A stretch of 59,922 nucleotides of DNA from Thermoleophilia bacterium (GTDB lineage Bacteria > Actinomycetota > Thermoleophilia > Miltoncostaeales > Miltoncostaeaceae). Location of the stretch: positions 1 to 59,922 of the forward strand of contig JADLHW010000160.1 in assembly GCA_020848615.1 (NCBI GenBank), written 5' to 3'. Each line of letters starts with the position of its first letter. The stretch's first letter is position 1. The position numbers and the translations under genes are program-made. Positions 28,292-36,334 of this stretch are shown piece after piece. The notes under the pieces were generated by a model. That model saw nothing but the letters and a program-made list of their open reading frames with translations, did not search any database and was not told where the DNA came from.

Positions 28292-29172
28292 TGCCCGCCA
28301 GGGTGGCCGACCTGCCGGCGGCCGTCGCGGGGCTCGCCGGCACCGGCGCGCCCGCCGGGGTGCGCGGCACCTGCGGGCTCATGTGGGTGGAGGGGCCCGA
28401 CGCACCGCGGTTCCTGCAGGGCCTGCTGAGCAACGACCTCGCCGCGCTCGCCCCGGGGGAGGCCCAGCGGACGCTGCTGCTGGACGCCAAGGGTCACATC
28501 GTGTGCGACCTGCGCCTGCACCGGGACGGCGACGACGCGTTCACCCTGGTCGCCACGACGGCGGCGGTGGAGGTGCTCGCCGAGGCGCTCGCCCGCTACC
28601 ACTTCTCCGAGGACCTGGAGCTCCTGGGTCCGGAGCCGTCGGACCTCGTGACCGTGCCCGGCGACCGGCGCCCCGCCGGTGCCCTGGTGCTGCCGGGCCC
28701 GGTGCCCGGCACGACGGACCTCGTGGTGGCGGACGCCGCGGCCGCGCTGGACGAGCTGGGGCTGGCGGAGGCCCCCGCCGAGGCCCTGGAGGTCCTGCGC
28801 GTGGAGCGCGGCGTGCCGATGACCGGCAGGGACACCGGCCCGCGCACGCTCGTGCAGGAGGCCGGGCTGGAGGACGTCGCGGTGAGCTTCACCAAGGGCT
28901 GCTACCTGGGCCAGGAGACCGTGGCGCGCGTCCAGCACCGCGGGCGGGTGCACCGCGGGGTGCGGGGCCTGCGCGCCGGGACGCCGCTGCCGGAGGGCGC
29001 GGAGGTGTCGTCCGGGGACCGCGTGATCGGCACGGTGGGGTCCGCGGCGTGCAGCCCGGCGTTCGGGCACATCGCCCTCGCCGTGCTGCGCCGCGATGTG
29101 CCGGCCGGCACGGAGGTCGTGGTGGAGGGCCTGCCGGGCCCCGCCACCGTGTGCGAGGTGCCGTTCCGGTGA
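28291..29172 (+). CDS. ygfZ: YgfZ/GcvT-like folate-binding protein
   Basis: 293 residues. The signature K202-GCYLGQE-209 contains the cysteine needed by YgfZ-type proteins, which use folate to help repair or build iron-sulfur clusters. The N-terminal GcvT-like fold (GLMWVEGPDAPRFLQGLLSND; LLLDAKGHIVCDLR) is clear. Coupled to its neighbours by TGATG and GTGA junctions. Confidence 0.93.
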   Translation: MPARVADLPAAVAGLAGTGAPAGVRGTCGLMWVEGPDAPRFLQGLLSNDLAALAPGEAQRTLLLDAKGHIVCDLRLHRDGDDAFTLVATTAAVEVLAEALARYHFSEDLELLGPEPSDLVTVPGDRRPAGALVLPGPVPGTTDLVVADAAAALDELGLAEAPAEALEVLRVERGVPMTGRDTGPRTLVQEAGLEDVAVSFTKGCYLGQETVARVQHRGRVHRGVRGLRAGTPLPEGAEVSSGDRVIGTVGSAACSPAFGHIALAVLRRDVPAGTEVVVEGLPGPATVCEVPFR

Positions 29173-29438
29173 ACGAGCGCCAGATCCGGGAGCTGCTGGG
29201 AGGCGTGGGGGCCACGGCCCTGGCCACGGCCCGGCGCGCGCTCCTGCAGGAGCACCCCGACGCGGAGGAGCTGGTGCTCACCTGGGCCGGGTGGACGACC
29301 TCGGAGTGGAACTTCACGTTCGTGCAGCGCACGCCGCCCCGCCGCCTGGCCGTGCACGTGCCGCACGACGCGTCGGAGGTCACCATCCGGGCCCTTGAGC
29401 CGAGCGACCGCCCGGGCGCGGGGCCCCTGGCGGGCTGA
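29169..29438 (+). CDS. Small unknown protein after ygfZ
   Basis: 89 residues from GTG 29169, overlapping the ygfZ stop by 4 nt. Basic/acidic, tryptophan-containing centre (TWAGWTTSEWNFTFVQR); no cysteines and no signal. Translational coupling and normal codon use support a real gene. No family recognised. Confidence 0.7.
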   Translation: MNERQIRELLGGVGATALATARRALLQEHPDAEELVLTWAGWTTSEWNFTFVQRTPPRRLAVHVPHDASEVTIRALEPSDRPGAGPLAG

Positions 29439-29473
29439 GCCGGCGGTCCCTCGCGTGGGCGCGTCGCCGGCTC
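29437..29473. terminator. Bidirectional terminator between convergent operons
   Basis: A perfect 9-bp stem (GAGCCGGCG/CGCCGGCTC) closes a GC-rich 19-nt loop between the ygfZ operon and the parA-ftsZ-ggt operon. Confidence 0.5.
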
Positions 29474-29489
29474 ACCCTCTCCTCGAGGC

Positions 29490-29783
29490 TCAGGCGAACA
29501 CGATCTCGTCGTCCAGCTCGCCCTTCTCGATGCGGGCGCGGACCCGTTCGAGCGCGAGATCGTGGACGATGGGGAACAGCTTCTCCGACGGCCCGTCCGG
29601 CGCCGCCGGATCCTTGGCGTGGACGCTCACACGGCCCACGAAGCAGGTCTTCACGCACACGGTCTGATCCCCCCGCATCACGTTCACGGGGAACCCCCAC
29701 AGCATGGGGGCGCTGTCACTCAGCGAGGTGCGCACGGCCTCCGGGACCATCCGGTACTGCACGCCGTCCACCTCGACGATCAC
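29490..29783 (-). CDS. Small unknown protein ending the parA-ftsZ-ggt operon
   Basis: 97 residues. The GTG start overlaps the ggt stop (GTGA). N-terminal IVEVDGVQYRMVPEAVR and DDEIVFA at the end suggest a small beta-rich domain; two cysteines sit in TVCVKTCFVG. No membrane segment or signal. No family recognised; position ties it to the operon. Confidence 0.72.
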   Translation of the reverse strand: MIVEVDGVQYRMVPEAVRTSLSDSAPMLWGFPVNVMRGDQTVCVKTCFVGRVSVHAKDPAAPDGPSEKLFPIVHDLALERVRARIEKGELDDEIVFA

Positions 29784-31360
29784 GCCGTCGATAGCTCGAT
29801 CACCTCCCCCGCGGGCGTCACGCCCGCGGCGGCGCCCCCGCGGCGGGGGTCACCCGCGCCGCCCAGCGCACCATCCACGAATCCCGCGGCGCTGACACCC
29901 CCGAAGAAGAGGTTCATGCCGCCCCAGCGCCGCAGACGATACCCGGCGGCCTCCAGCGCCGCGCACGCGGCCTCCGGGACGCCGCCCTCCACGTCCACGC
30001 CCCCGGACTCGTGATGCACGCGGGGACGGTGCACGGCATCCCGGATCGGCATGCCGCCGTCCACGATGCTCACGATCGTCTGGAGGATCGCCGAGCGCAG
30101 GCGGTTCGACCCGGCGGAGCCGATGGCGATGCGCGGGGCGGCGCCGTCCAGCAGCAGCGTCGGGGCCATCATCGAGGTGAGGCGCCCCCCGGGGTCCGCG
30201 GCGCCGAAGCCCCCGGGGTTGAGGTCCTCCTCCCCCAGCATGTTGTTCAGCAGGAACCCCGTGCCGGGCAGCATCACCCCCGACCCGGCGCCGTTGCTGC
30301 TGGACAGGCTGGCCATGCCGCCGGCGGCGTCCACCGCGCTCACGTGCGTGGTGCCGTTGGGGCCGCGGCTCGCCGTGCCGGCGTCACCGGCCAGGCGGCC
30401 CCAGAAGCGCTCCAGGAAGTCCTCGTCGTGCAGGCCCGTGGCGAAGTCGTCGTCGCGCAGGGCGTTCGCCGCCTCCCCCGCCGCGGCGATCGCGGAGAAG
30501 TGCGGCACGTCGCCGGTCACCCGCCGGCCCGCCGACAGCGCGGCGAGGGCGGCCGCGATGAGCACGCCGCCCGAGCTGGGCGGCGGGTTGGTGAGCATGG
30601 TGAGACCGCGGAAGGGGACCTCCAGCGGCGTGCGCTCGATGACGCGGTACGCCGCCAGGTCCTCCGCCGTCACCAGCCCGCCCATGTCGCGCAGGCCGTC
30701 GAGGATCGCGGTGGCCAGCCAGCCCCCCGGGGCCATCGCCGGGGCGCCCGTGCGGCCGAGCTCCTCCAGGGTGTCGGCGAGCTCCGGCAGGCGGATGCGG
30801 TCCCCCTCGCCCAGCACCCGTCCCTCCGGCGCGTAGACGCCCGCGGCGTCCGGGGTGTGGGTGAGCATGCCGCCGAGGATCGCGTGCAGGTACCCGGCCT
30901 GGGCGCTCAGCTCGATGCCCTCCCGCCCCAGCCGCACGGCGGGGTCCACCAGCTCGGGCAGCGTGAGGCGCCCGTACCGCTCCCAGGCGGCGAGCAGTCC
31001 CTGCACCATCCCGGGGACGGCGACCGACGCCGGGCCGATGTGGAACACCTGCTCGGCGTCGCCGAACTCCACGGTGTAGGCGTGCAGGTCCTCGTGCCGC
31101 AGCCGCCGCCCGCCGGGGCCCAGGCCGGGGACCGCGACGAAGAAGTCCAGCAGGGTCGCCGGGCCACCGGGGGGACGCACCAGCATGAAGCCGCCCGCCC
31201 CGGGGCCGGTGAGCGGGCTCTCGGCCACCGCGGCGGCGAACGCCGCGGCGACCACGGCGTCCACGGCCGAGCCGCCGCGCGCCAGGGCCTCGGCGCCCGC
31301 GTGGGCGGACGCCGGGTGGCCCGCGGCGACGACGCCGGTGAGCGCCGGCGTGGGGACTAC
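29780..31360 (-). CDS. ggt: Gamma-glutamyltransferase/hydrolase family, start codon unresolved
   Basis: Ntn-hydrolase that self-cleaves before a threonine, here in NGTTHVSAVDAAG, then moves or hydrolyses gamma-glutamyl groups. About 525 residues. The N-terminal GVVAAGHPASAHAGAEAL is conserved in the family, but no ATG/GTG/TTG lies in frame between it and base 31609; the first downstream one is GTG 31264, inside the conserved part. The end given here (31360) is just the codon at the ftsZ stop. No signal peptide, so it may be cytoplasmic. Confidence 0.85.
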   Translation of the reverse strand, partial: VVPTPALTGVVAAGHPASAHAGAEALARGGSAVDAVVAAAFAAAVAESPLTGPGAGGFMLVRPPGGPATLLDFFVAVPGLGPGGRRLRHEDLHAYTVEFGDAEQVFHIGPASVAVPGMVQGLLAAWERYGRLTLPELVDPAVRLGREGIELSAQAGYLHAILGGMLTHTPDAAGVYAPEGRVLGEGDRIRLPELADTLEELGRTGAPAMAPGGWLATAILDGLRDMGGLVTAEDLAAYRVIERTPLEVPFRGLTMLTNPPPSSGGVLIAAALAALSAGRRVTGDVPHFSAIAAAGEAANALRDDDFATGLHDEDFLERFWGRLAGDAGTASRGPNGTTHVSAVDAAGGMASLSSSNGAGSGVMLPGTGFLLNNMLGEEDLNPGGFGAADPGGRLTSMMAPTLLLDGAAPRIAIGSAGSNRLRSAILQTIVSIVDGGMPIRDAVHRPRVHHESGGVDVEGGVPEAACAALEAAGYRLRRWGGMNLFFGGVSAAGFVDGALGGAGDPRRGGAAAGVTPAGEVIELSTA

Positions 31361-32640
31361 TCCGTGCTGCCGTTCACCGGTGCCGCGGGGAGCGTCACCG
31401 GCGTGCGGACGGGCGCCATGATCTGGTCGAGCGGCACCCCGCCCACCGACGGCCGGTGCACCGGCGGCACGGCGTGGACCTGCTGCAGCTGCTGCTGGCG
31501 GGTGGGCACCGGACGGGCCACCGGCCGCGACGACGCGGGTTCCGCGGCCGGCGCGGCGGCCGGGATGGACCGCTCGCCCGTGAGGTTCGCGGCGACCACC
31601 GTCACCCACACCTGGCCGGAGAGGTTCTGGTCGATGCTCGCCCCGAAGATGATGTTCGCGTCCGGGTCCGCGGCCGCGGCGACCACGTCGGCCGCCTCGC
31701 TGATCTCCATGAGCGACAGGTCCGGGCCGCCGGTGATGCCCAGCAGCACGCCCTTGGCGCCGTCGATGGGCGTCTCCAGCAGCGGCGAGGAGATCGCGGC
31801 CTGCGCCGCGTCCGCCGCGCGGTTGCCGCCACCGGCATAGCCGATGCCCAGCAGCGCCGAGCCGGCGTCACGGATGACCGTGCGCACGTCCGCGAAGTCC
31901 AGGTTGATGAGGCCCGGCAGCGTGATGAGGTCGCAGATGCCCTGCACGCCCTGCCGCAGCAGGTCGTCGGTCACCCGGAAGGCGTCCACCATGCTGGTGC
32001 CGCGCTCCAGGACGGACATGAGCCGGTCGTTCGGGATGACGATGACGGTGTCCGCCGCCTCGTGGAGGCGCTTCAGGCCCTCCTCCGCGCACTTCACGCG
32101 GCGGTTGCCCTCGAACGCGAACGGGCGGGTGACGACCGCGACGGTGAGAGCGCCGAGCTCCCGGGCGATCTTCGCCACCACGGGCGCGCCGCCGGTGCCG
32201 GTGCCGCCGCCCTCGCCGGCGGCGATGAACACCAGGTCGCTGCCGCGCAGCACGCGCCGGATGTGCTCCTCGCTCTCCTTCAGGGAGAGCTCGCCCTTGT
32301 CCAGGTCGCCGCCGGTGCCGCGGCCGCGGGTGACCTCCACGCCCACCGGGATCGCCACGTCGGCGTCGCATGCGTCGAGCGCCTGCCGGTCGGTGTTGAT
32401 GGCGACGAACTCGACGCCGCGCAGGCCGGCCTCCACCATCCGGTTGATGGCGTTGCAGCCGGCGCCACCGACGCCCACCACGCGGATCACGGCGAGGTAG
32501 TTGCTCGCGTCGTACGGCCGGTACTCGGGTTCCGGGGCGACGTGCTCCTCGCGCGGTGCCGCGCGCATGGCCTCGGTGTTGCGGAACAGCTCGGTGAGCG
32601 GTCCCTCGCGCATGCTCGCGCGTTCGTGGCGTCCGTTCAT
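31357..32640 (-). CDS. ftsZ: FtsZ-family tubulin-like GTPase, atypical C-terminus
   Basis: 427 residues. Tubulin signature GGGTGTG at 144-150, GTPase T7 loop NLDFAD at 246-251, and VVGVGGAGCNAINRM from about 54. A 46-residue extension precedes the Rossmann core. After the core (about 362) comes a proline/glutamine-rich linker ending PVNGSTE; the usual C-terminal peptide (D-x-PxF(L/M)RR type), which binds FtsA, SepF or ZipA, is not seen. The ATG overlaps the parA stop. No dcw cluster genes are nearby, so this may be a second FtsZ. Confidence 0.93.
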   Translation of the reverse strand: MNGRHERASMREGPLTELFRNTEAMRAAPREEHVAPEPEYRPYDASNYLAVIRVVGVGGAGCNAINRMVEAGLRGVEFVAINTDRQALDACDADVAIPVGVEVTRGRGTGGDLDKGELSLKESEEHIRRVLRGSDLVFIAAGEGGGTGTGGAPVVAKIARELGALTVAVVTRPFAFEGNRRVKCAEEGLKRLHEAADTVIVIPNDRLMSVLERGTSMVDAFRVTDDLLRQGVQGICDLITLPGLINLDFADVRTVIRDAGSALLGIGYAGGGNRAADAAQAAISSPLLETPIDGAKGVLLGITGGPDLSLMEISEAADVVAAAADPDANIIFGASIDQNLSGQVWVTVVAANLTGERSIPAAAPAAEPASSRPVARPVPTRQQQLQQVHAVPPVHRPSVGGVPLDQIMAPVRTPVTLPAAPVNGSTE

Positions 32641-33428
32641 GCGCGCACCTCCTGGAGCTCGGGTCGCAGTTCCCGAGCGATCACCTCCCGCGCGAGCTGG
32701 CGGTACCAGCGCGCGGCCTGTCCGTCCGGGTCGTACGAGAGGACGCTCCTCCCGCGGACCGGCGCCTCGGCGAAGCGGATGGTCTTGCCGATCCGCACGT
32801 CGAAGACGATGTCCCCGAAGCTCTGCTGCAGCACGTCCACCGCCTCGCGGCCGTGGAGCGTCCTGCCGTCGTACATCGTGGGGACGATCCCCATGATGCG
32901 CACGTCCGGGTTGAGGTTCTCCCGGACCTGCTCCAGCGTGGCCTGCAGCTGCGCGAGCCCGCGCAGCGACAGGTACTCGCACTGCACCGGCACGATCACG
33001 CCCTGGGCGGCGACCATCGCGTTGATGGTCAGCAGGCCGAGCGAGGGCGGCGTGTCGAGCAGGATGACGTCGTAGGCGTGCCGCAGCGGCTTGAGGGCGC
33101 GCTCCAGGGCGCGCTCCCGGCCGATGGTGGCGCTGAGCGCGAGCTCCGCGCCGGCCAGCTCGATGCCGGCCGCGGCGACGTCGATCTCCCGCACGTGCAG
33201 CGTCTCGGTGAGCGGCACGCCGCGCACCAGGACGTCGTACATCGTGGTCTCCAGGTGCTCGACGTCGATGCCCTGGCTCATGGAGAGGTTGCTCTGCGGG
33301 TCGAGATCCACCGCGAGCACCCGGTAGCCCTGCATGCGCAGCGCGACCCCGAGGTTCACGGTGGTGGTGGTCTTGGCGACCCCGCCCTTCTGGTTGGCGA
33401 GGGCCAGGACGAGCGCTGGACGTGACAT
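32637..33428 (-). CDS. parA: ParA/Soj-family ATPase
   Basis: 263 residues from ATG 33428, preceded by GAGGCG. Deviant Walker A KGGVAKTT at 14-21, Walker A' DLDPQSNLS, and Walker B VILLDTPPSLG. This is the full chromosome/plasmid-type ParA with no N-terminal HTH. No parB and no parS-like 16-mer (TGTTTCACGTGAAACA) lie in the window, and the gene overlaps ftsZ, which suggests positioning of a division or surface structure rather than DNA partition (inference). Confidence 0.92.
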   Translation of the reverse strand: MSRPALVLALANQKGGVAKTTTTVNLGVALRMQGYRVLAVDLDPQSNLSMSQGIDVEHLETTMYDVLVRGVPLTETLHVREIDVAAAGIELAGAELALSATIGRERALERALKPLRHAYDVILLDTPPSLGLLTINAMVAAQGVIVPVQCEYLSLRGLAQLQATLEQVRENLNPDVRIMGIVPTMYDGRTLHGREAVDVLQQSFGDIVFDVRIGKTIRFAEAPVRGRSVLSYDPDGQAARWYRQLAREVIARELRPELQEVRA

Positions 33429-33502
33429 GGATACGCCTCGACGGACGGCAGGGACCTTCCCGGCGCACATTCGACCCGCCGTGCCGGAGTCCTTTCGTCG
33501 CG

Positions 33503-33527
33503 GCCCGGGATCCCGGGCGCCCCGGGC
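33503..33527 (-). terminator. Candidate terminator of the ABC importer operon
   Basis: GCCCGGG and CCCGGGC arms adjoin the stop of the substrate-binding protein gene. Within it lies a perfect 16-bp palindrome (33503-33518, GCCCGGGATCCCGGGC), so alternative pairings exist. Confidence 0.45.
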
Positions 33528-34492
33528 TATCCGGCCGGCAGCAGCTGCTCGACGGACACCGGATCGGCCATGTACCCGGCGTCCTCGGCGGCGCGCAGCA
33601 GGGCGGCGGTGCCGGCCCGGTTCACGTCGGTGGTCGGGATGTTCGTGCGGATCGCGCCCAGCAGCAGGGCCGGGTCCAGCTTGTTGCCCTTCACCTCCGC
33701 CGTGTAGGCGTCGGCCACGCGCCGCGGGTCCCGTGCGAGCCGCACCAGCTCCCGGTTGGCGGCCGCCAGCTGCGCGACGGCCCGCGGGTGCTCGTCGGCG
33801 AACTCGGCGCGCACGACCAGCACCGTGGTTGGGTAGTGGCCGCCCAGGATCCGGTCGGCGGGCACCAGCACGTCGGCCAGGCCGGCCTGCTCCAGCACCG
33901 ATCCCCAGGGCTCCGGCGGCAGGGCCGCGTCCAGCGCGCCGCGCTCGAAGGCCGTCGTGAGGTCCGCGTTGCGGATGCGCACCAGGCGGACGTCCGGGTC
34001 GCCTCGCGACGTGCTGAGGCCGGCGGCCTCCAGCACCAGGCGCACCGTCATGTCCTGGGTGTTGCCGAAGCCCGGGAAGCCGACCTTCCGGCCGCGCAGG
34101 TCGGCGACGCCGCGGATGCCCGCGCCGCGCCGCACCACCAGGTCGGCGCCGGCCTCCCCCACGCCCGAGAGCACCCGGATCGAGCCCGGCGCCCGGCTGA
34201 GGGTGGTGATGACCGGCCCCATGCCGATGTAGGAGGCGTCGAGGGACCCGGCGAGCATGGCGGCCACGGCCTCCGTGCCCGTCGCGAACTTCTCCGGCCT
34301 CACCGGCATCGCGGTGACCTCCCGGTCGAACACGCCCTCCTGCAGCCCGATGAGCGCCGGGCCGTGGGTGATGTTCGGGAAGTACCCCAGCCGCATCTCG
34401 CCGCCGCCGCCGGACCCGCCGCAGCCCGCGAGGGCCGCGGCCAGGGCGAGGACCGCGACGAGGGCGGCGATGCGACTACACCGGGGTGGCAA
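33527..34492 (-). CDS. ABC transporter substrate-binding lipoprotein (SsuA/TauA/NrtA type)
   Basis: 321 residues. Lipobox LAGC with Cys24 as the lipidation site. Two-lobed periplasmic-binding fold: RLGYFPNITHGPALIGLQEGVF is the SsuA/NrtA opening. The TTG at 34492 is the only sensible start, with GGTGGGG just upstream. Ligand class for this family includes sulfonates, taurine, nitrate and thiamine precursors; none is decidable here. Confidence 0.88.
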   Translation of the reverse strand: MPPRCSRIAALVAVLALAAALAGCGGSGGGGEMRLGYFPNITHGPALIGLQEGVFDREVTAMPVRPEKFATGTEAVAAMLAGSLDASYIGMGPVITTLSRAPGSIRVLSGVGEAGADLVVRRGAGIRGVADLRGRKVGFPGFGNTQDMTVRLVLEAAGLSTSRGDPDVRLVRIRNADLTTAFERGALDAALPPEPWGSVLEQAGLADVLVPADRILGGHYPTTVLVVRAEFADEHPRAVAQLAAANRELVRLARDPRRVADAYTAEVKGNKLDPALLLGAIRTNIPTTDVNRAGTAALLRAAEDAGYMADPVSVEQLLPAG

Positions 34493-35300
34493 GCCCCCAC
34501 CGATGCTTCACCCACCGCTCGAACCGGGTGAACGCCACCTGCTCCACCACGATCCCGATGGCGGCGATCACGACGATGACCCCGATCACCAGCTGGATGT
34601 CGTTGAGCTCACGGCCCTCCTCCAGCAGCTGCCCCAGGCCGGGGGTGCCGCCCACGATGAGCTCGGCGGCCATGAGCGACCGCCAGGCGAACGCCCACGA
34701 CAGCCGCAGCCCCGTCACCAGCGCCGGGACCGTGGCCGGGAACACCAGGGTGCGCTGGAAGAAGACGCCGCTCGCCCCCATCGCCCGCCCCGCCTGCCGC
34801 AGGGTCGGGGAGATCTGGTGCACCGCGCTGATCGTCGCGAGCGTCATGGGCTTGAAGGTCCCGAAGACCGTGATCGCGAGGACCGCCGCGGGGCCGTAGC
34901 CGAACCAGAGGATCGCCAGCGGGAGGAACGCGATGGTGGGGACGGCCTGCAGCCCCGACATCAGCGGGCGGACGCCGTCCTCCACGAAGGGCACCGCGGC
35001 CGCGACGAGCCCGAGGGCGACGGCGGCGACCACCCCGATCGCCCATCCCTGCACCAGCCGGCCCATGGTGCTGCCGATCGCCCCGGCGAGGTCGCGGTTC
35101 CGGAACGCGTTGCCCAGCTCCTCCCACACCGCTCCGGGCGGCGGGAGCTTCACGGCGCCGACCCACCCCGCACGGGTGATGAGCCACCACAGCCCCAGCA
35201 GGAGCGCGACGAGCCACACGCGCCGCAGCACCCACAGCGCCGCGATCCGCGCCGCCCCGGCGCCGGGCACGCCGGCCGTGGACCCGGCCCGCGCGGTCAC
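34476..35300 (-). CDS. ABC transporter permease (SsuC type)
   Basis: 274 residues, about six membrane helices. The EAA loop that contacts the ATPase is in GRAMGASGVFFQRTLVFPATVPALVTGLR. GTG start overlaps the ATPase stop (GTGA); its 3' end overlaps the start of the binding-protein gene by 17 nt. Confidence 0.92.
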   Translation of the reverse strand: MTARAGSTAGVPGAGAARIAALWVLRRVWLVALLLGLWWLITRAGWVGAVKLPPPGAVWEELGNAFRNRDLAGAIGSTMGRLVQGWAIGVVAAVALGLVAAAVPFVEDGVRPLMSGLQAVPTIAFLPLAILWFGYGPAAVLAITVFGTFKPMTLATISAVHQISPTLRQAGRAMGASGVFFQRTLVFPATVPALVTGLRLSWAFAWRSLMAAELIVGGTPGLGQLLEEGRELNDIQLVIGVIVVIAAIGIVVEQVAFTRFERWVKHRWGLATPV

Positions 35301-36166
35301 CCGGCGGCCGCCGATGTCGCGGCGAGGGGCGGTCGGCCGGTCTCGGCGGCCTTCGCGTGCGCCTCGTCGCGCATCCGCTCCAGCATGTCGTTGCGGATCT
35401 CGGTGAGGCGGGGGTCACGCTCCTCGCGGGGCCGGTCCACGTCGACGGTGTAGCGCTTGACGATGCGGCCGGGCCCCGAGGACAGCAGGTAGACGGTGTC
35501 CGCGAGGAACGCCGCCTCCATGAGGTTGTGGGTCACGAACACCACGGCCGGACGCGTCTCCAGGTAGATGCGCTGCAGTTCCTCGTGGAGCACGGTGCGG
35601 GTCTGCGCGTCGAGGGCCGAGAACGGCTCGTCCATGAGGAGCACCCGGGGGCGCAGCACCAGGGCGCGGGCGATCGCGACCCGCTGGCGCATGCCGCCGG
35701 ACAGCTCGTGCGGGTGGCGGTCGGCGACGTGCTCCAGGTGCACCATCGCGAGGGCGTCCATCGCCCGGTCGCGGCGCTCGCCGCGCGCCACGCGCTGCGC
35801 GCGCAGGCCGTACTCGACGTTGTGCCGCACCGACAGCCACGGCATGAGCGCCGCGTCCTGGAAGACCATGGCGCGCCCGCCGCCGGGACCCGTGACGCGC
35901 TCGCCGTCCAGCTCGATGGCGCCCGTGTCCGGGGCGAGCAGGCCGGCGATCATCCCCAGCAGGGTGGACTTCCCGCAGCCGGACGGTCCCACCAGCGACA
36001 CGAACTCGCCCTCGGCGACGTCGATCGAGGTCTCGGTGAGCGCGTCCGCGCCCGTCTGGTATCGCTTGCTCACCCCCCGCACGCTCAGTGCGGGGAAGCC
36101 GGTCCCCGACGGGACCGCGTCCGGCGCGGCGAGCAGGGCGCGGAAGCCCCTCAGCATCTGCATCAC
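35297..36166 (-). CDS. ABC transporter ATPase (SsuB/TauB type)
   Basis: 289 residues. Walker A GPSGCGKST (60-68), Q-loop VFQDAALMPW, signature LSGGMRQR (155-162), Walker B VLLMDEPFSALD and H-loop VTHN. A 25-residue N-terminal extension and a 30-residue C-terminal tail flank the domain. First gene of the B-C-A operon. Confidence 0.94.
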   Translation of the reverse strand: MMQMLRGFRALLAAPDAVPSGTGFPALSVRGVSKRYQTGADALTETSIDVAEGEFVSLVGPSGCGKSTLLGMIAGLLAPDTGAIELDGERVTGPGGGRAMVFQDAALMPWLSVRHNVEYGLRAQRVARGERRDRAMDALAMVHLEHVADRHPHELSGGMRQRVAIARALVLRPRVLLMDEPFSALDAQTRTVLHEELQRIYLETRPAVVFVTHNLMEAAFLADTVYLLSSGPGRIVKRYTVDVDRPREERDPRLTEIRNDMLERMRDEAHAKAAETGRPPLAATSAAAG

Positions 36167-36222
36167 ACCCCTGGCATGGCGTGGCCGGCACCCCCGGACG
36201 GGGATCCCATTGCGGCCCGCAG

Positions 36223-36254
36223 CTTATACCAATGATCAGGATGATTGTGAGCAA
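36223..36254 (-). promoter_or_regulatory. Promoter and palindromic operator of the ABC importer operon
   Basis: On the minus strand: TATAAG (36223-36228) as an extended -10 (TGG just before it), with an AT-rich near-palindrome CAATGATC/GATGATTG (36230-36247, 7 of 8 positions paired) directly upstream. A weak TTGCTC lies at 36249-36254, 20 nt away. This is one of the most AT-rich spots in the window and a likely repressor site. Confidence 0.5.
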
Positions 36255-36334
36255 CGGTCCGGCGCGGACGTGTGCGGCGCCGGATGCGGGCATACTCGCC
36301 GGGGACGATCACCGCCCACCGGAGGTCACCGGCC

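Noticed and set aside
33503-33518. Perfect 16-bp palindrome as a possible parS site beside parA
   Set aside because: The sequence is not like the parS consensus (TGTTTCACGTGAAACA), no ParB is near, and it sits at the end of the ABC operon, so a terminator role fits better.
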